Shown here one piece after another: positions 47,960 through 58,712 of a DNA stretch of 64,000 bases. This stretch comes from Thysanoteuthis rhombus (Eukaryota > Mollusca > Cephalopoda > Oegopsida > Thysanoteuthidae). Below the pieces are notes generated by a model, which was given only the letters and a program-made list of their open reading frames with translations, was not told where the DNA came from and did not search any database. The number at the start of each line of letters is the position of its first letter. Positions within the stretch are counted from its first letter, which is position 1. The DNA lies in the NCBI GenBank assembly GCA_963457665.1, contig OY735212.1:57650038-57714037 (forward strand), written 5' to 3'. The translations under genes and the position numbers were made by a program.

Positions 47960-49720
47960 GAATTGTACCATACGATCGTATCACTGAGTGACCTAGTAAG
48001 ATCTCAGAGGACCTGAATGGTCTAATATCACAGTCAAAAGAATGGTTATTATCTTTCAATGTAGATAAATAGACGGTGCTACATGTGGGAAAAAGTTGCC
48101 CATCTTTTAATTACCGTATGAATTAAAATTTACAAGGTATTGTAAATGACAAAAAGGATTTTGGCATCATAATAACTGATAAACTCATTTTCCATGATAA
48201 TGCAGGGTATAAAATCCATCATCATCAGTCTTATATCATCCGCCATTGAATATAGACCTTCCCCCAGGATCTGCCACAATTCTGTATTATGGGCATCGCG
48301 GAGTCAGTATTTCCTGACTTTGTCTAGTTCATCTCTCCATCTTGAATTTTGTCGGCCTTGGTTTCTTGTGATCTCTGGGGATCCATGTTGCAAGTTGTGA
48401 TGTCCATCGGTTGTCTGCCATTCTTACAACATAGCCTACCCATTGCCATTTAAGTTTTTTAATAGATTCTATGCTGTCTCTGACTCCTGTTTCTTTCCTT
48501 ATATACTATGCTGTCTTGTGATCTCTCCATGTAAGATTGAGTACGATTCTCTCAAGTGCACGTTGCATGCTTTTCAGTTTGCTGGTCTGTCTCTTGGTTA
48601 GGTTCCATGTTTTAGCTCCATAAGTGACTATCGGGAGAATGCGTTGGTTGTATACTCTTCTTTTTAGGATTATTGGGATCATCTGGTTTTTTAAAGTTGA
48701 GCTTGCTCTGCCAAAGGCTTGCCATCCTAGGGTGATTCCTTGCTTGATTTCCTCTTATTTTGAGGACCTCATGGAGAGATTTGTTGTCCTGGGTAGATGT
48801 AGTGGTCTAATTTCCCCAGTTTTGCTTCTTCGATTTTAACAGTAATGTCCTTATTTTCGATGTGATTGTTGCACATGACTTTTGCTTTACTGAAATTCAT
48901 GTGTAGGCCAACGTTTTTGCTTTCTTCATTTAGTTCATCTAGCATTAGTTGGTCATATTGGTTTTACGCGAAAAGGACAATGTTGTCTGCAAATCTGAAG
49001 GTGTTCAGTTATTTGCCGTCTATTTTGATTCCTCTATTCTCCCATCCAGGGTTTCAGAAGACCACATCGAGGCAGGCTGTGAAGTGTTTGGGTGAGCTGG
49101 TATCACTTTGTCTTACTCCTTTTTTGTCAGAGTCTCTATATAACCTGATGAAGGAGTTGCTGCGATTGTATATATGTTGCAATACTCTGACTACACCTTG
49201 TAGAGTGATGGCCTCTATGCTATGGGAATTTCAAGAGTCGAATACCTTCTTGAAGTCTATAAGAGAGTAAACTTCCAAAAGACTGGAACACAGCAATCAT
49301 AATGCTTCAACCTACAAAAAAGAAACCCCAAAGACCTCAACAACTACAGGCTTATAAGCCTACTCAACTGCATACACAAACTTTTCACAAAAATCATCAC
49401 CAACAGGATCACTAAAACACTTGATGAAAATCAACCACAGGAACAGGCTGGTATAGAATTAGTAGATCCTAATGTATTTTTCCCCAAAAGGGAGAAAGAA
49501 CTGAGATGTCATGCATATGTAGTCAAAGTTAATAGGAGTAGATAGAAAAACCAGAAAGTTCTTTTTTAGCAACAGAGTTGTAGGATAATGGAATAATTTA
49601 CTGGAATAAGTAGTGCTATCAACAAATGTGGATGAGTTTTAAAAGAATTATGATGTTTATTACACAACAGCCGATTGTATTGCCTATGACTGAGAAATTG
49701 TGTAAATATGATCATTTGAT
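47960..49720 (+). mobile_element. CR1/L2-like LINE relic, split by a younger RTE-like LINE
   Basis: Left part (47960-48215): EDLNGLISQSKEWLLSFNVD then FGIIITDKLIFHD, the RT thumb pattern LQxDLxxLxxWSxxWxxxFNxxKCxxLHxG...DLGVxxSxxLxFxxH. Right part (49460-49720): RKTRKFFFSNRVVG, WNNLLE and VVLSTNVDEF, the C-terminal pattern of these LINEs. Stops interrupt both parts. Same lineage type as 41590-41762. Confidence 0.75.
48216..49449 (-). mobile_element. RTE-like LINE with 5' inversion (twin priming)
   Basis: 48216-49270 is minus-strand LINE 3' half: the GAT tail at 48218, then ORF C-terminus, up to an RT block reading DFKKVFDS at about 49245-49265. 49271-49449 is plus-strand LINE from an earlier part of the RT: LPKDWNTAIIMLQ, then after a frameshift DLNNYRLISLLNCIHKLFTK and ENQPQEQAG. 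The 5' piece is thus inverted relative to the 3' piece, with about 30 codons lost at the junction. Flanks ggtataaaat (48206-48215) and ggtatagaat (49450-49459) match at 9 of 10: the likely TSD. Confidence 0.88.
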
Positions 49721-49919
49721 GCCTGCTTTTATATACATATTGTATACTTTTCTTTCACTCTAAAATAAATGTTTATATACAGCCAAATAGAGAGCTATAT
49801 GCAGAGTAGGTGAAAACTCCATTAGAATTCGGTAACGACTTTATTATCTATTGGTCGATTATTGTCAAACTAAATTCACTTTAGACCATACAATGGTAGA
49901 ATTTGCCCACTGTGTTAAC

Positions 49920-50095
49920 ATTCGACGTTGTCCACCAATTTCCATGAACGATTCAGTATGGCCTTGATTGACCTTAGCAGGAAGTCCGACAGAATGTCAA
50001 CCATGAAATGTTGAAAGTGCTCCTCCAGTTGATCCAGTGGTTTGGGGCGGAAAATCTCCATCTTCATCCAAAATAAAAATCTGTTCCACAGAAAC
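49920..50095 (-). pseudogene. Possible DDE transposase C-terminal remnant
   Basis: On the minus strand a frame reads MEIFRPKPLDQLEEHFQHFM, then VDILSDFLLRSIKAILNRSW, then KLVDNVEC and a stop. It is GC-richer than its surroundings. The spacing loosely resembles the C-terminal end of IS630/Tc1-type transposases. No TIRs were found. Alternatively a host exon or chance. Confidence 0.25.
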
Positions 50096-50339
50096 GGATG
50101 AATATTTACAAATGTTACATATGATTTCTAGTATAGATGAGAAGAGAGAAAAGAGATTGAAAAATAATGCTGTTATTCTAACAAGTTTCTATCTTAATCA
50201 AAACCATTAACATTGATCTTTATATTACAACACAGAAAACTCTTCACAGCAAATGATAATTGTGATAATGATCGTAATTTTTGATAGTGTTGATAACATT
50301 CACATTTTCAAAAATGGAAAAACTAGAAACAAGTAAGAA

Positions 50340-50960
50340 GTAGACTTGTTATCGAATCCCCACAAACTGCCCATCCAACCACCCTGCCAAGTGGGCCACA
50401 GATTCTTTTTTCTTTGCTTCTCTGTGAGTGAGAGTGTGTAAATGTGTCTCTGGGTATTTCTGGTCACATTTTGGCAGCTACAACCATAAAAACTTGCATT
50501 AATACACCACTAGGCACCATTTGAAAACCCTTTTTTTGTTTTTTAAAATAAATGATTTTTTAGTGTTTCTATGGTCATTTTGAACCAACAATGCCCAAAT
50601 TATGTGCAGGTATTATAAAACTCAAATGGCAATGGGCTGGATATGTTGCAAGAATGTCAGATAACCACTGACCATTATGTCTCACAATGTGGATTCCCAG
50701 AGATCAGGTGCAAGACTGTGGATGACAGAAAGTACAACAGCTTGACAAGCTAGATAAATTTAGGAAGCACTGACTCCACAATGCCCATAATAGAGATGTC
50801 TGGCAAATCTTGGAGAAGGTCTATGTCCAACAGCAGACACAAAATGACTGATGGCGATTTTTTTTTCTTCAGATGATTTTAGATAAAGATCTCTTATTTT
50901 AGATAATCTTTTATAGAAGTAGTTCTAGTACACAAGCAGGCTAGAGTGATTCATTTATGC
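50340..50960 (-). repeat. Family B repeat, reverse, split by a LINE
   Basis: 50340-50604: ttatcgaatccccaca, ccaagtgggccacag, catttgaaaaccc and ccaacaatgcccaaat. 50857-50960: ttttagataatcttttata, agtagttctagtac and ctagagtgattc. It lacks the gtagc of one end. A LINE fragment sits between the parts. Confidence 0.7.
50605..50856 (+). mobile_element. RTE-like LINE 3' fragment
   Basis: aaactcaaatggcaatggg, ctggatatgttgcaagaatg, then ctagataaatttaggaagca and ggtctatgtccaacagcag to aatgactgatggcga. 5'-truncated, frame broken, and with only a remnant of the GAT tail. It lies inside family B. Confidence 0.85.
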
Positions 50961-51449
50961 AACATGGATATCACCATTACTTCATACTTTCAGTCCTGCC
51001 AGTTCTATTATTCAAGGAACCCTCCAAAATCTTAAGTAATTATCATTTATTCCATGTAATTATAAAAAGTTGTTGTTACAATTTGACATAACAGGTATAA
51101 TTAGGTTTCTGTCTACAAGTAAACAACTACGTTTTTTCCAAATTACTTCACACATTTTGCCTTTTTTCACAAACAACTTTTTAACACTCAAGAAAGATTA
51201 ATCTCTGGGATATTTTGATGTAGAAGTCAAGAAATCACTTCTTTTTTTTTTTTTTTAACTTTCCTCAATGAGAGTTTAGTATATAGAGGCCTCTTCCAAA
51301 TACCATGAAGCCAATGTTTCAATATTAATGACTCGTGAGATTATTAGTGTCAGAGAAAAACAAAAAGTACTTGTAAAATCTTCGCATTTATACCTCATTT
51401 CTTCATCTCAAAAGATTTCTCCGACGTCTTGATATTTATATTTTGCTTT

Positions 51450-51811
51450 GATCATTTTAATGGGGAGAAGGGGGGGGGTAAAAAAAATTGAAAAGGGAGT
51501 AATCAATGAATAACTTACTTCTCTTGCTGACAGTAATCATAAAAGTCTGAATTTTCAAAAGAGAGTGTGAATGTTGCCAAACACTAATTGGGTGATCGAA
51601 TTAGTATAAAATTGAATTCAAAATTGAAACCTCCACTAGAAATAGATGGTGGGGTGGGGATTTCCGAAAAAAAAAAAAGTCTCCTCTAGATGTAATCAAG
51701 AGTAACTGTTTAACTTTTGAGTATTTTGACTCCATTGGTGCAGCCCGTATGCACAAACCACGTACATAGGCAGCCAGCAAGCTAGACTAGTTTGGAAACT
51801 GAAGAAACCTA
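51450..51811 (+). repeat. Family A repeat, forward, 5' end missing
   Basis: From a G run and aaattgaaaagggagtaatc, through ataaaagtctgaattttc and ctccattggtgcagcccgta, to aaactgaagaaacctagtc. The first about 70 bp of the family are absent or replaced. Confidence 0.8.
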
Positions 51812-51814
51812 GTC

Positions 51815-52025
51815 ATTAAATCTTTCAAAGAATTACAAACAAAATTCATAATGGCTGAAAAATAGACAGGAAATCAATCAGGGATATTTTCAAGGATATC
51901 CATTGTGGACAATCAAAGGTCTCAATCATAATTTACAAATGTAGAAAGTGCCTTTACTCAGATTTGATAGCTAAATAAGGGTCACCATTGTTGTAAGCTG
52001 TTAAGATCATTGATTCAAATATCAA
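51815..52025. other. No feature recognised
   Basis: Ordinary sequence between family A and the tandem duplication that follows. Confidence 0.4.
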
Positions 52026-52032
52026 CCCTGTT

Positions 52033-52069
52033 TTGAGGCCTGATTAATTTTCATTGCAGTAATACACTA

Positions 52070-52138
<69 letters not shown>

Positions 52139-52565
52139 GATTTCTAGCTTGTTTACCCAGGTGGCCAAGAGTTAAGACTTGGAAGGTGAGACATCAAAGG
52201 GGGTAAAGAGTAATAAAAGTTCTGAACAAGTTAAATCAACAAATGTTATTGGTATGAGAAGACACCAAAGAAGGGTACAAATAATTGTGATATTTTTATA
52301 CTGATGGGAAGTTGTCTGAGCAAATATATCTTTGTGGCCTTGTTAACTTTTATTGTAGTAATATACTATACTTCTCCCATGACAGCCACTGACTTCTGGC
52401 TTCTTTACCAAAGATTAAAGACTGGAAGGGCGAGACGTCAAAGGAGGTAAGGAGCAATATAACTCATGTCAAAATAAATAAATTTTATCGTGTGAAAAGA
52501 TACCAGATAAGAAGTGTACTAATAACTGTGATGGTATTTTTCATATCAAAGGAAAGTGTTGATCC
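52033..52565 (+). repeat. Tandem duplication of about 290 bp, first unit expanded by (TA)n
   Basis: Unit 1 (52033-52325) and unit 2 (52326-52565) share, in order: ttgaggcctg/ttgtggccttg, gtaatacactatact/gtaatatactatact, atttctagcttgtttaccc/acttctggcttctttacc, gacttggaaggtgagacatc/gactggaagggcgagacgtc, and aataattgtgatatttttat. Unit 1 carries a TA tract (52073-52136) where unit 2 has cttctcccatgacagcc. Confidence 0.75.
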
Positions 52566-52911
52566 CATTTTCATGTATATATGTTTTAACAGTTTGAAAT
52601 CTTTTTTTATAAATAAAATTAATGTGAGTCAATGAAAATGATCTTTAGATAGAAATATAGAAAAGTTCTTCTGAAGAAATTGTTTGAGAGTTTTTAGTTG
52701 TGTTCAAATAATAATGTAAACTTGCTCATTTTTTTAAATTTATCAACTGGAATAAGAGCGGCATTGATTCTTATAAGTTGAAGATAGATTTGGAGAGATA
52801 GAATGCTGTGAAGTTTCAAGTTCAAATTTTTTGCTTAAGCAAAAGTTTTTGTATGTGCACTTCAAATGGTAAAGGTATGCACATCACAAATAGATTGACA
52901 GAAATGTTTAT

Positions 52912-53474
52912 CATCATCATCATCAGTCTTTTAGCGTCTTCTGTGAATTCTGTGATATCTCGGACTCCTGTTTTCTCCCGGATATATTGCGCTGTCTTTT
53001 GACAGGTTGAGCATGATTCTTTCATGTGCATGTTGCCTCTTACATGCTTCTCAGTGAACGGGTCAGTCTCTTGGTTAGGCCCTATGTTCCAGCTCCATAG
53101 GTGACTATCAGGAGAATGCATTGGTTGTAGACCCATGTTGCTTCCACAGAATAAAAAGGCCTGATCATTCATTGGCAAAACGTGAACTTTTAAGTTTAAT
53201 CAGAAATTTCTTGTAGAGAAAAACTGAAAAGAACTATTAAAGGAATCTTGTTCCATACTTCTCAAGCATTCACACCAACATCAAAGAAATATTCATAATA
53301 TAGATATTTACTTCATCAAATCACCTGCCAAACCAACAGCCTACAGATTCTTCTCACTTCGTATGTTTCTGAACGCTCCTTGTACAGATATTGTTATCAT
53401 AATTATCGGATATTGTAGATTTTTTTATTGCCTGTACTGACTACAAGTTTGATTCCCTAAAATGACAACATTTG
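52912..53474 (-). mobile_element. Chimeric retrocopy, copy 2 (inverted partner of 39406-40170)
   Basis: The reverse complement follows copy 1 closely: gattgcaaatgttgtcattt, ggaatcaaacttgtagtcag, tccgataattatgataacaa, gtaggctgttggtttggcag, then the LINE junction at about 53140 and the GAT tail at 52912. By eye the non-LINE part is above 90% identical. This copy has lost about 170 bp of LINE between agaattc and gctaaaagactg. Its outer end abuts the tail of the LINE at 53478. Confidence 0.82.
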
Positions 53475-53477
53475 CAA

Positions 53478-53846
53478 TCTCATCATCATCAGTCTTTCAA
53501 CGTCCGTCGTTGGACATAGACCTTCCCCAGGATTTGCCACACTTCTCTATCATGGGCGTCACGGAGCCAGTACTTCCTGAACTTGTCCAGTTTGTCTCTC
53601 CATCTAACATTTTGCCGGCCTCGGTTGCGCATATGGTCTCGGAGAATCCATGTTGTGAGTCGTGATGTCCATCGATTGTCAGCCATTCTTGCAACATGGC
53701 CAGCCAACCGCCATTTGAGATTTTTTATGGATTCTATGATGTCTCTAACTCTTGTCTTTTCCCGGATGTGCTGTGCTGTTTTGTGGTCTCTCCATGTGAG
53801 GCCCAGCATTATTCTTTCATGTGCACGTTGCATGGTTCTCAGCTTG
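53478..53846 (-). mobile_element. RTE-like LINE 3' fragment, best preserved
   Basis: A single open frame gives MQRAHERIMLGLTWRDHKTA, QHIREKTRVRDIIESIKNLK, then RLAGHVARMADNRWTSRLTT and, near the end, KFRKYWLRDAHDREVWQILG, stopping just before the GAT tail (plus-strand tcatcatcatcag at 53479-53491). This is the C-terminal domain beyond the RT in RTE-like endonuclease-reverse transcriptases. It has no disablement, but the 5' 90% of the element is missing. Confidence 0.92.
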
Positions 53847-53859
53847 AACAGGTGAGAAA

Positions 53860-54385
53860 AAGGGTAGGACAGACAGAGATAGCTGTATGCCTCTAGTTAC
53901 TAGCATATGGGTCAACTGCTGAGGTCTTTATGAAGTCACGTGTGATAAAGGATTTGGTTTGTAGGATTTAAGGAGTCACACTGGGTGCTCATTTTCATGT
54001 CAGTATGATTAAGGACTCGAAAACTACAACTTCTGGTTGTCTCTCTGAAGGGTTATTGTATGAACAGGTTCAACACTATTAGAAATTTTACAGTTTGAAT
54101 TTTTCTCTGTGGAAAGCCAGTAAACAATTGCAAATCACATTTGATTGCTCTGAGCATCTGTTTATTTCGACTCTTACAAAAGAGCAGCTCAAAATGTCAA
54201 ATATGATATAAAGATTTGATGGAACTAAGGTCATAAATTACAAATGCTGTAAACCTCTTCACTACTTATTTGGTCTGAGAAATCAACATTCGAGAAAAAA
54301 GGATTGAAAATAATATGTAATCCTGAATAACTTGTTGAACTGTCAGTCTTTGTTAGTTACCATCAATCAGATTTATGCAAGTGTA
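53860..54385. other. No feature recognised
   Basis: No repeat or exon match. Confidence 0.4.
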
Positions 54386-54387
54386 TT

Positions 54388-54970
54388 AGAAACTATCACC
54401 GAAACTGTCAAAATAGGTTTCTTCGGTTTTCAAATAGGTCCTCCAGGCTATGCGTGTATTCATATGTGTATCCTGCGCACAGACCCTATGAAAGGGGCTA
54501 GAGTGCTGAAATTCTCAACATTTATTTCTTATCATCAGTTTTTTTGATTGTGCACAAAATAAACTAAATGGAGAAAGTAGGTCTTCACATGAACTTCAGT
54601 AGAATAAATATCATGTACAACAAACACTAAAATCAGAATAGAGAATGAGAAGTATTGGCTCCACAACCCCCATGATAGAGAGGACTGGCAAATCTTGGGA
54701 AAGATCTATATCCAAAGATGAATGCTTTAAGGCTGATGATTAGTTTTTTTGAAAATCCCCTCCTAAATAGGGTTCAATTGGTAGGGTAAACTTATGCTAA
54801 ATTGATCCCCAGCTTGTTCCAGCATTCATTCTCGTTTTTTGAAAATTCAGACTTAATTAGTGATAACTGCCAAAGAAAAAAAATTCAATTGATCACCCCT
54901 CACACAATGCACTGCCAAAAGACGTTGGTCACACAATGGTTTCTATCGAATGACCAACCAAACCTGATCT
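54388..54970 (-). repeat. Family A repeat, reverse, interrupted by a small LINE
   Basis: 54388-54545: tagaaactatcaccgaaac, ataggtttcttcggttttc and ctagagtgctgaaattctc. 54751-54970: gaaaatcccctcctaaatag, tatgctaaattgatcccc, caattgatcacccctcac and gaatgaccaaccaaacctg. The interruption is at the poly-T in the middle of the family. Confidence 0.87.
54546..54741 (+). mobile_element. Very short internally deleted LINE with 9-bp TSD
   Basis: Starts with RT-region sequence (ctaaatggagaaagtagg, cacatgaacttcagtag), then jumps at about 54645 to the far 3' end (gagaagtattggctccacaa, gatctatatccaaagatg) and a minimal tail, gctgatgat. The 9-mer agttttttt flanks it at 54537-54545 and 54742-54750. The internal deletion therefore probably arose during or before insertion. 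Confidence 0.85.
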
Positions 54971-55427
54971 TGTTTACAAACCGCTTCCATAATTACAACA
55001 GCAGTCAGAATAAGACTGAAGTAAAATTGGAGATAACACTGGCAAGTGGAAAAAGAAATTTATCAAGTTGTCATATTAGTTCTGCTCCTGTCAGTCACCA
55101 TCATGTAGGTAGATGTGATTGCCTATATTAATAGACGCATTAATAAAGCGAATATCAGGAAGGATAAAGAAAACGGGAAAGGATGGAGGAACTTTTCTAG
55201 TTGCCAATCTACAATAGCTGCTGTCATTTGTTTATTATTTATCTACATTTGCGGGAAGATTTTTCACCTGAAACTTTCATATCTGAAGGCATTTTAGTTG
55301 CAAACAAGATATTATTTTTCTATCTTGGTTTCTCTCATACCTGAAATATTGCCATGTGAGAAATACAACAATGATTTAATGGTCATGTTTATGAGTATGA
55401 ACAGTTTTATACATAAATGATATGAAA

Positions 55428-55830
55428 ACTGGTCTTGTTGATCACTCAATAGATACCTACCACTTTTGGTAACATACTGTGTTGAGGATGATCAATTAAA
55501 TAATTCACAATGGAGATGATCAACGAGTTACTTCTCACCTTCTCACTAAAAAGTCTGAACTTTTACCAAAAAACAAGTGGGCACAAACAAGGAACCAATT
55601 TAGTATAAACTTACATTGCAAACTGAACCCACCACTCAAAACCTATATTGGGGGTCGGGGTTAAAAATAAAGACTGATAGATTTTAGTAGACATAAAGAG
55701 TGAATGTTTAGATTTTTAGCCCTCTAGCTCTATTGGTGCTGCTAGTGTCAGTGATACATACACAACCAGCCAGACCAATTTGAAAACTTGAGAAACCTAT
55801 ATTGACAGTTTTGGTGGATGGTTTCTAAAA
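55428..55830 (+). repeat. Family A repeat, forward
   Basis: tggtcttgttgatcactcaa, gtgttgaggatgatcaatt, gggcacaaacaaggaaccaa, aaacttacattgcaaactg, agctctattggtgctgc, then gagaaacctatattgacag and ggatggtttctaa. Shows the subterminal inverted motif well. Confidence 0.87.
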
Positions 55831-55834
55831 ATCA

Positions 55835-56390
55835 TTCAGGCTAATTTTATCATTAAAATTTTTAACTTTTCTTCAAAAAGCTAATTCACTGAATTTTAGA
55901 CAAAATACACCTAAAATAAAATGAAATTTACGAGATTTGTTGGTGTGAATTCTATTCATTTTGCAGCCTTACAAATAAGAGTTAATGGCCAGTTCTGAAT
56001 AATTGCCAAAAAGAAAATCATATGTTGAGGTAATTTGATGAGCAAACTAAATGTATGGTTCGTTTTGCTAATATTTTTATGTTGTTTGAATCTTAATGGA
56101 CGTGACTTTTATGGTACCTTTGTTTGAAAGTTGAGAATAAAATACAGCAACACGAAATAAAATTACACTGAACTAATCATGAAATAATTGTAAGCAAACA
56201 AGCTATTAAAACAAATCATAATAGCCAAGGCATGAGTGGAGAAATACTAATGATATATAAATTTCAAAGGACATCGTAGGAAATAGAGGAAGAAAACGAT
56301 AATTGTTGCCTCAGCTAACAAAGTTCTAGAGGTATTTGTTCATGTTTGTTTTTCTGTCTTCCCTTGTTTCTATCTTTCCATTGGTCTCAT
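55835..56390. other. No feature recognised
   Basis: No exon or repeat match. Confidence 0.4.
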
Positions 56391-56395
56391 CAAAT

Positions 56396-56530
56396 GATAT
56401 TACCAACAGTACTCAATGAATTTCAATGAAATTTTCTGGAAGGATGGATAATGAGGAGAGAAAAAATTTATATTACTTTGGGACGGACCTAGGAATATTT
56501 TCAGATGGAAAGATATTTTTCCATTTTTTT
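56396..56530 (-). repeat. Family F fragment, reverse
   Basis: caatgaatttcaatgaaatt, ttctggaaggatggataatg, then agagaaaaaatttat; inverted relative to the copies at 10080 and 36590. Confidence 0.45.
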
Positions 56531-56807
56531 TTAATACATTTATACATTTGTTACAATAAGCTACAGAAAAAGTGATTAAATTAGGGGGTGGATTCATGCC
56601 CAATTACTTTCTCTTGTTATATGTCCACACTATGAGATATCATCAAAAGCATGTCTGGTACAAAGACGATATCTATCGAAGACCAAATTTTGCTATGATT
56701 TTAATTCATCACTCTGATTGTTTATTTACTCGTTCTTCTAATTGGCTTCAAACTTAATCAAAACTAGCATTCCAAAAGAAATTGTGAATCACTACCCATC
56801 CACCTAT

Positions 56808-57100
56808 TTATGTTGCGCAGGAGGTGATCAATTAAAAAGATTGGAGAAAATGGTGATTAATGAATAAGATACTACTCTCACCTTTTGCTGGGCTATAATC
56901 ACTAGAAAAGATCTGAATTTTCAAAAACCAAGCAGGTAAAAACTAGTGACCAATAGAAACTTACATTACAAATTGAAACACCAACTAAAAACCTATTTTT
57001 GAGTGGAATTTCCAAAAAAAACAAAAGACATTTTCCTTACTCATAGAGGGGAGTGTGTGCGTAAAATTTCAAGTTTCTAGTATGAACAGTAAGGGCTTGG
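56808..57100 (+). repeat. Family A repeat, forward, partial
   Basis: ggaggtgatcaattaaaaag, ctctcaccttttgctggg, agatctgaattttcaaaaa, aaacttacattacaaattg and aaaacctattttt, up to gtaaaatttcaagtttcta. It stops where the next A copy begins. Confidence 0.8.
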
Positions 57101-57129
57101 CACAGTTCAGGTAAATACATAGATTGATA

Positions 57130-57378
57130 TAAATGTCAGAACAAACGGATAACATAAACTTACATTATAAATTGACCATACGCCCCACTAAAAGCCCATT
57201 TTTTTCTGAATTGAAAACAAAAAAAAATGTTTTTTCTCAATATAAGTGAATGTTGAGATTTCAACCCTCTAGCTCCGTTGCAGTGGCAAGTATACATGAC
57301 AGATACATAACAAGCCAACCATCCAGACCAGCTTGAAAACTGGAAAAACTTCTGTAGATGTTGACAATTTCTAATATA
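57130..57378 (+). repeat. Family A repeat, forward, second partial copy in tandem
   Basis: Restarts in the middle of the family (aacataaacttacattataa, attgaccatacgcccc), then ccctctagctccgttg, acataacaagccaacc and gcttgaaaactggaaaaact. Its overlap with the preceding copy shows that two partial elements are in tandem rather than one split element. Confidence 0.75.
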
Positions 57379-57449
57379 GGCAAAATGAAAGAAAGGGAAA
57401 ATAGATTTAGTGCAGAGAAAGAGAGAAGACACGGTAGCAGGATATAATG

Positions 57450-57700
57450 TCAACGGGTCTCTGAGGGGGTTAAGGGGGCAACTAATGCATTGCACCAGGG
57501 CCTAGAGACTCAAAGGAGGCCTAACACAGTTAATCGGGGGGGGGGGGGCTGAAAATTTAACTTCCAAGTCAATACAATATTTCCATAAATGAAATAAGTT
57601 GATTATCATTTACCTACAAGCAATGGCATACTAAAAGGGTTATAGCAGCTGAGAACAGGCGGGCTAATGGACAAGGGTGTTTGCACAGTGTGTATGTGTA
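57450..57700. other. G-rich unassigned segment
   Basis: Includes gagggggttaagggggca, gggcctagagactcaaagg and a run of 14 G at about 57536-57549. Not matched elsewhere in the window. Confidence 0.35.
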
Positions 57701-57705
57701 CAGGG

Positions 57706-58110
57706 GGTGCAAAAACAGCATTGTACCATCTTATAAAATTCCTAGCTATCAGGCCTGCAAGCAGGGATTGGAAGTGGGTTTTGGTAACTAGATATAGCCT
57801 AAAGCTGAATCTCATATTCTGAACGTTTCTTGTGTTTCAGAAATTGGTAGACTGTACAGAAAAAATTATTCAGCCGTTCTTTTCGGTGATTAAAAAGACC
57901 GGAAAAATATCAAAATTTTTCTGAGTAATTAGATTGTTAGTTTGTTGTGCACAGCTTCAGGTCCATCCATTTCCTGAAGTTTTCGGGGTGCAAAAACAGC
58001 TTTGTACCACCTTATAGAATTGCACTCAGGCCTATATGCTGTGATGAAAATGGGTTTTGGTAATGAGGTATATGCTAAGGCTAGGTTTTGGGAACTAGGT
58101 ATACAGTAAT
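57706..58110 (+). repeat. Direct repeat pair, 280 bp apart
   Basis: 57706-57830 and 57986-58110 share ggtgcaaaaacagc, ttgtaccatcttataaaatt/ttgtaccaccttatagaatt, tcaggcct and gggttttggtaa. Either a diverged tandem duplication or two units of an unrecognised family. Confidence 0.6.
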
Positions 58111-58206
58111 ATCTCTATTAGTGGATATTGAACATACAAAACCTGAAAATCGAGAAGTAGGCAAAAGCTGTAACCTATCTACTATTTCCATGACTGCTGG
58201 CATATC

Positions 58207-58520
58207 GACATCATCCTCAGTCTCTTAATGTCTATCACTGGACATAAACCTTCCCAAAGATTCACCAAACCTCTATATCGTGAGCATCACAGAGACAATA
58301 CTTTCTGAACCTGTACAGTTTGTCTCGTCATCTCATATTCTGCCTGTCTCAGTTCCATATTTGACCTCTGGAGATCCATGTTGTGCATTGTGATGTCCAG
58401 CCTTTGTCTGTCATTCTTACAACATGACTAGTCCATTTCCATTTGAGTTTCCTTATGGATTCCACAATGTCTCTGACTCTAATGTACTAATATACTGGGC
58501 TGCATTATGATCTCATACAT
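58207..58520 (-). mobile_element. RTE-like LINE 3' fragment
   Basis: Plus-strand image catcatcctcagtctcttaa, gtctatcactggacataaac, cttcccaaagattcacc, to ctgggctgcattatgatctc. 5'-truncated, with many differences from the copies at 53478 and 30883; probably old. Confidence 0.85.
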
Positions 58521-58544
58521 AAACACAAAAAAGAAAACTACTTG

Positions 58545-58700
58545 CCATCACAGTCAGTAGTTGAACAACCATAGCATGAAATTTTTAAAAATCCAATTGA
58601 AGAATAAGTATGGTTAGAATGAATTCTAATTATGACATCACTAGAATTTCCTATATGAAAACATCTAAAATAGAATAAAAAATATCTAGATTTTGAAAAA
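58545..58700 (+). repeat. Family D fragment
   Basis: cttgccatcacagtcagtag, ttgaacaaccatagc, aagaataagtatg and aatatctagattttgaaaa match 29333-29510. Confidence 0.5.
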
Positions 58701-58712
58701 TTTGCTGCGTGA

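Noticed and set aside
53583..53896. Antisense open frames across the well-preserved LINE
   Set aside because: They are shadows of the minus-strand LINE frame, which has the recognisable protein.
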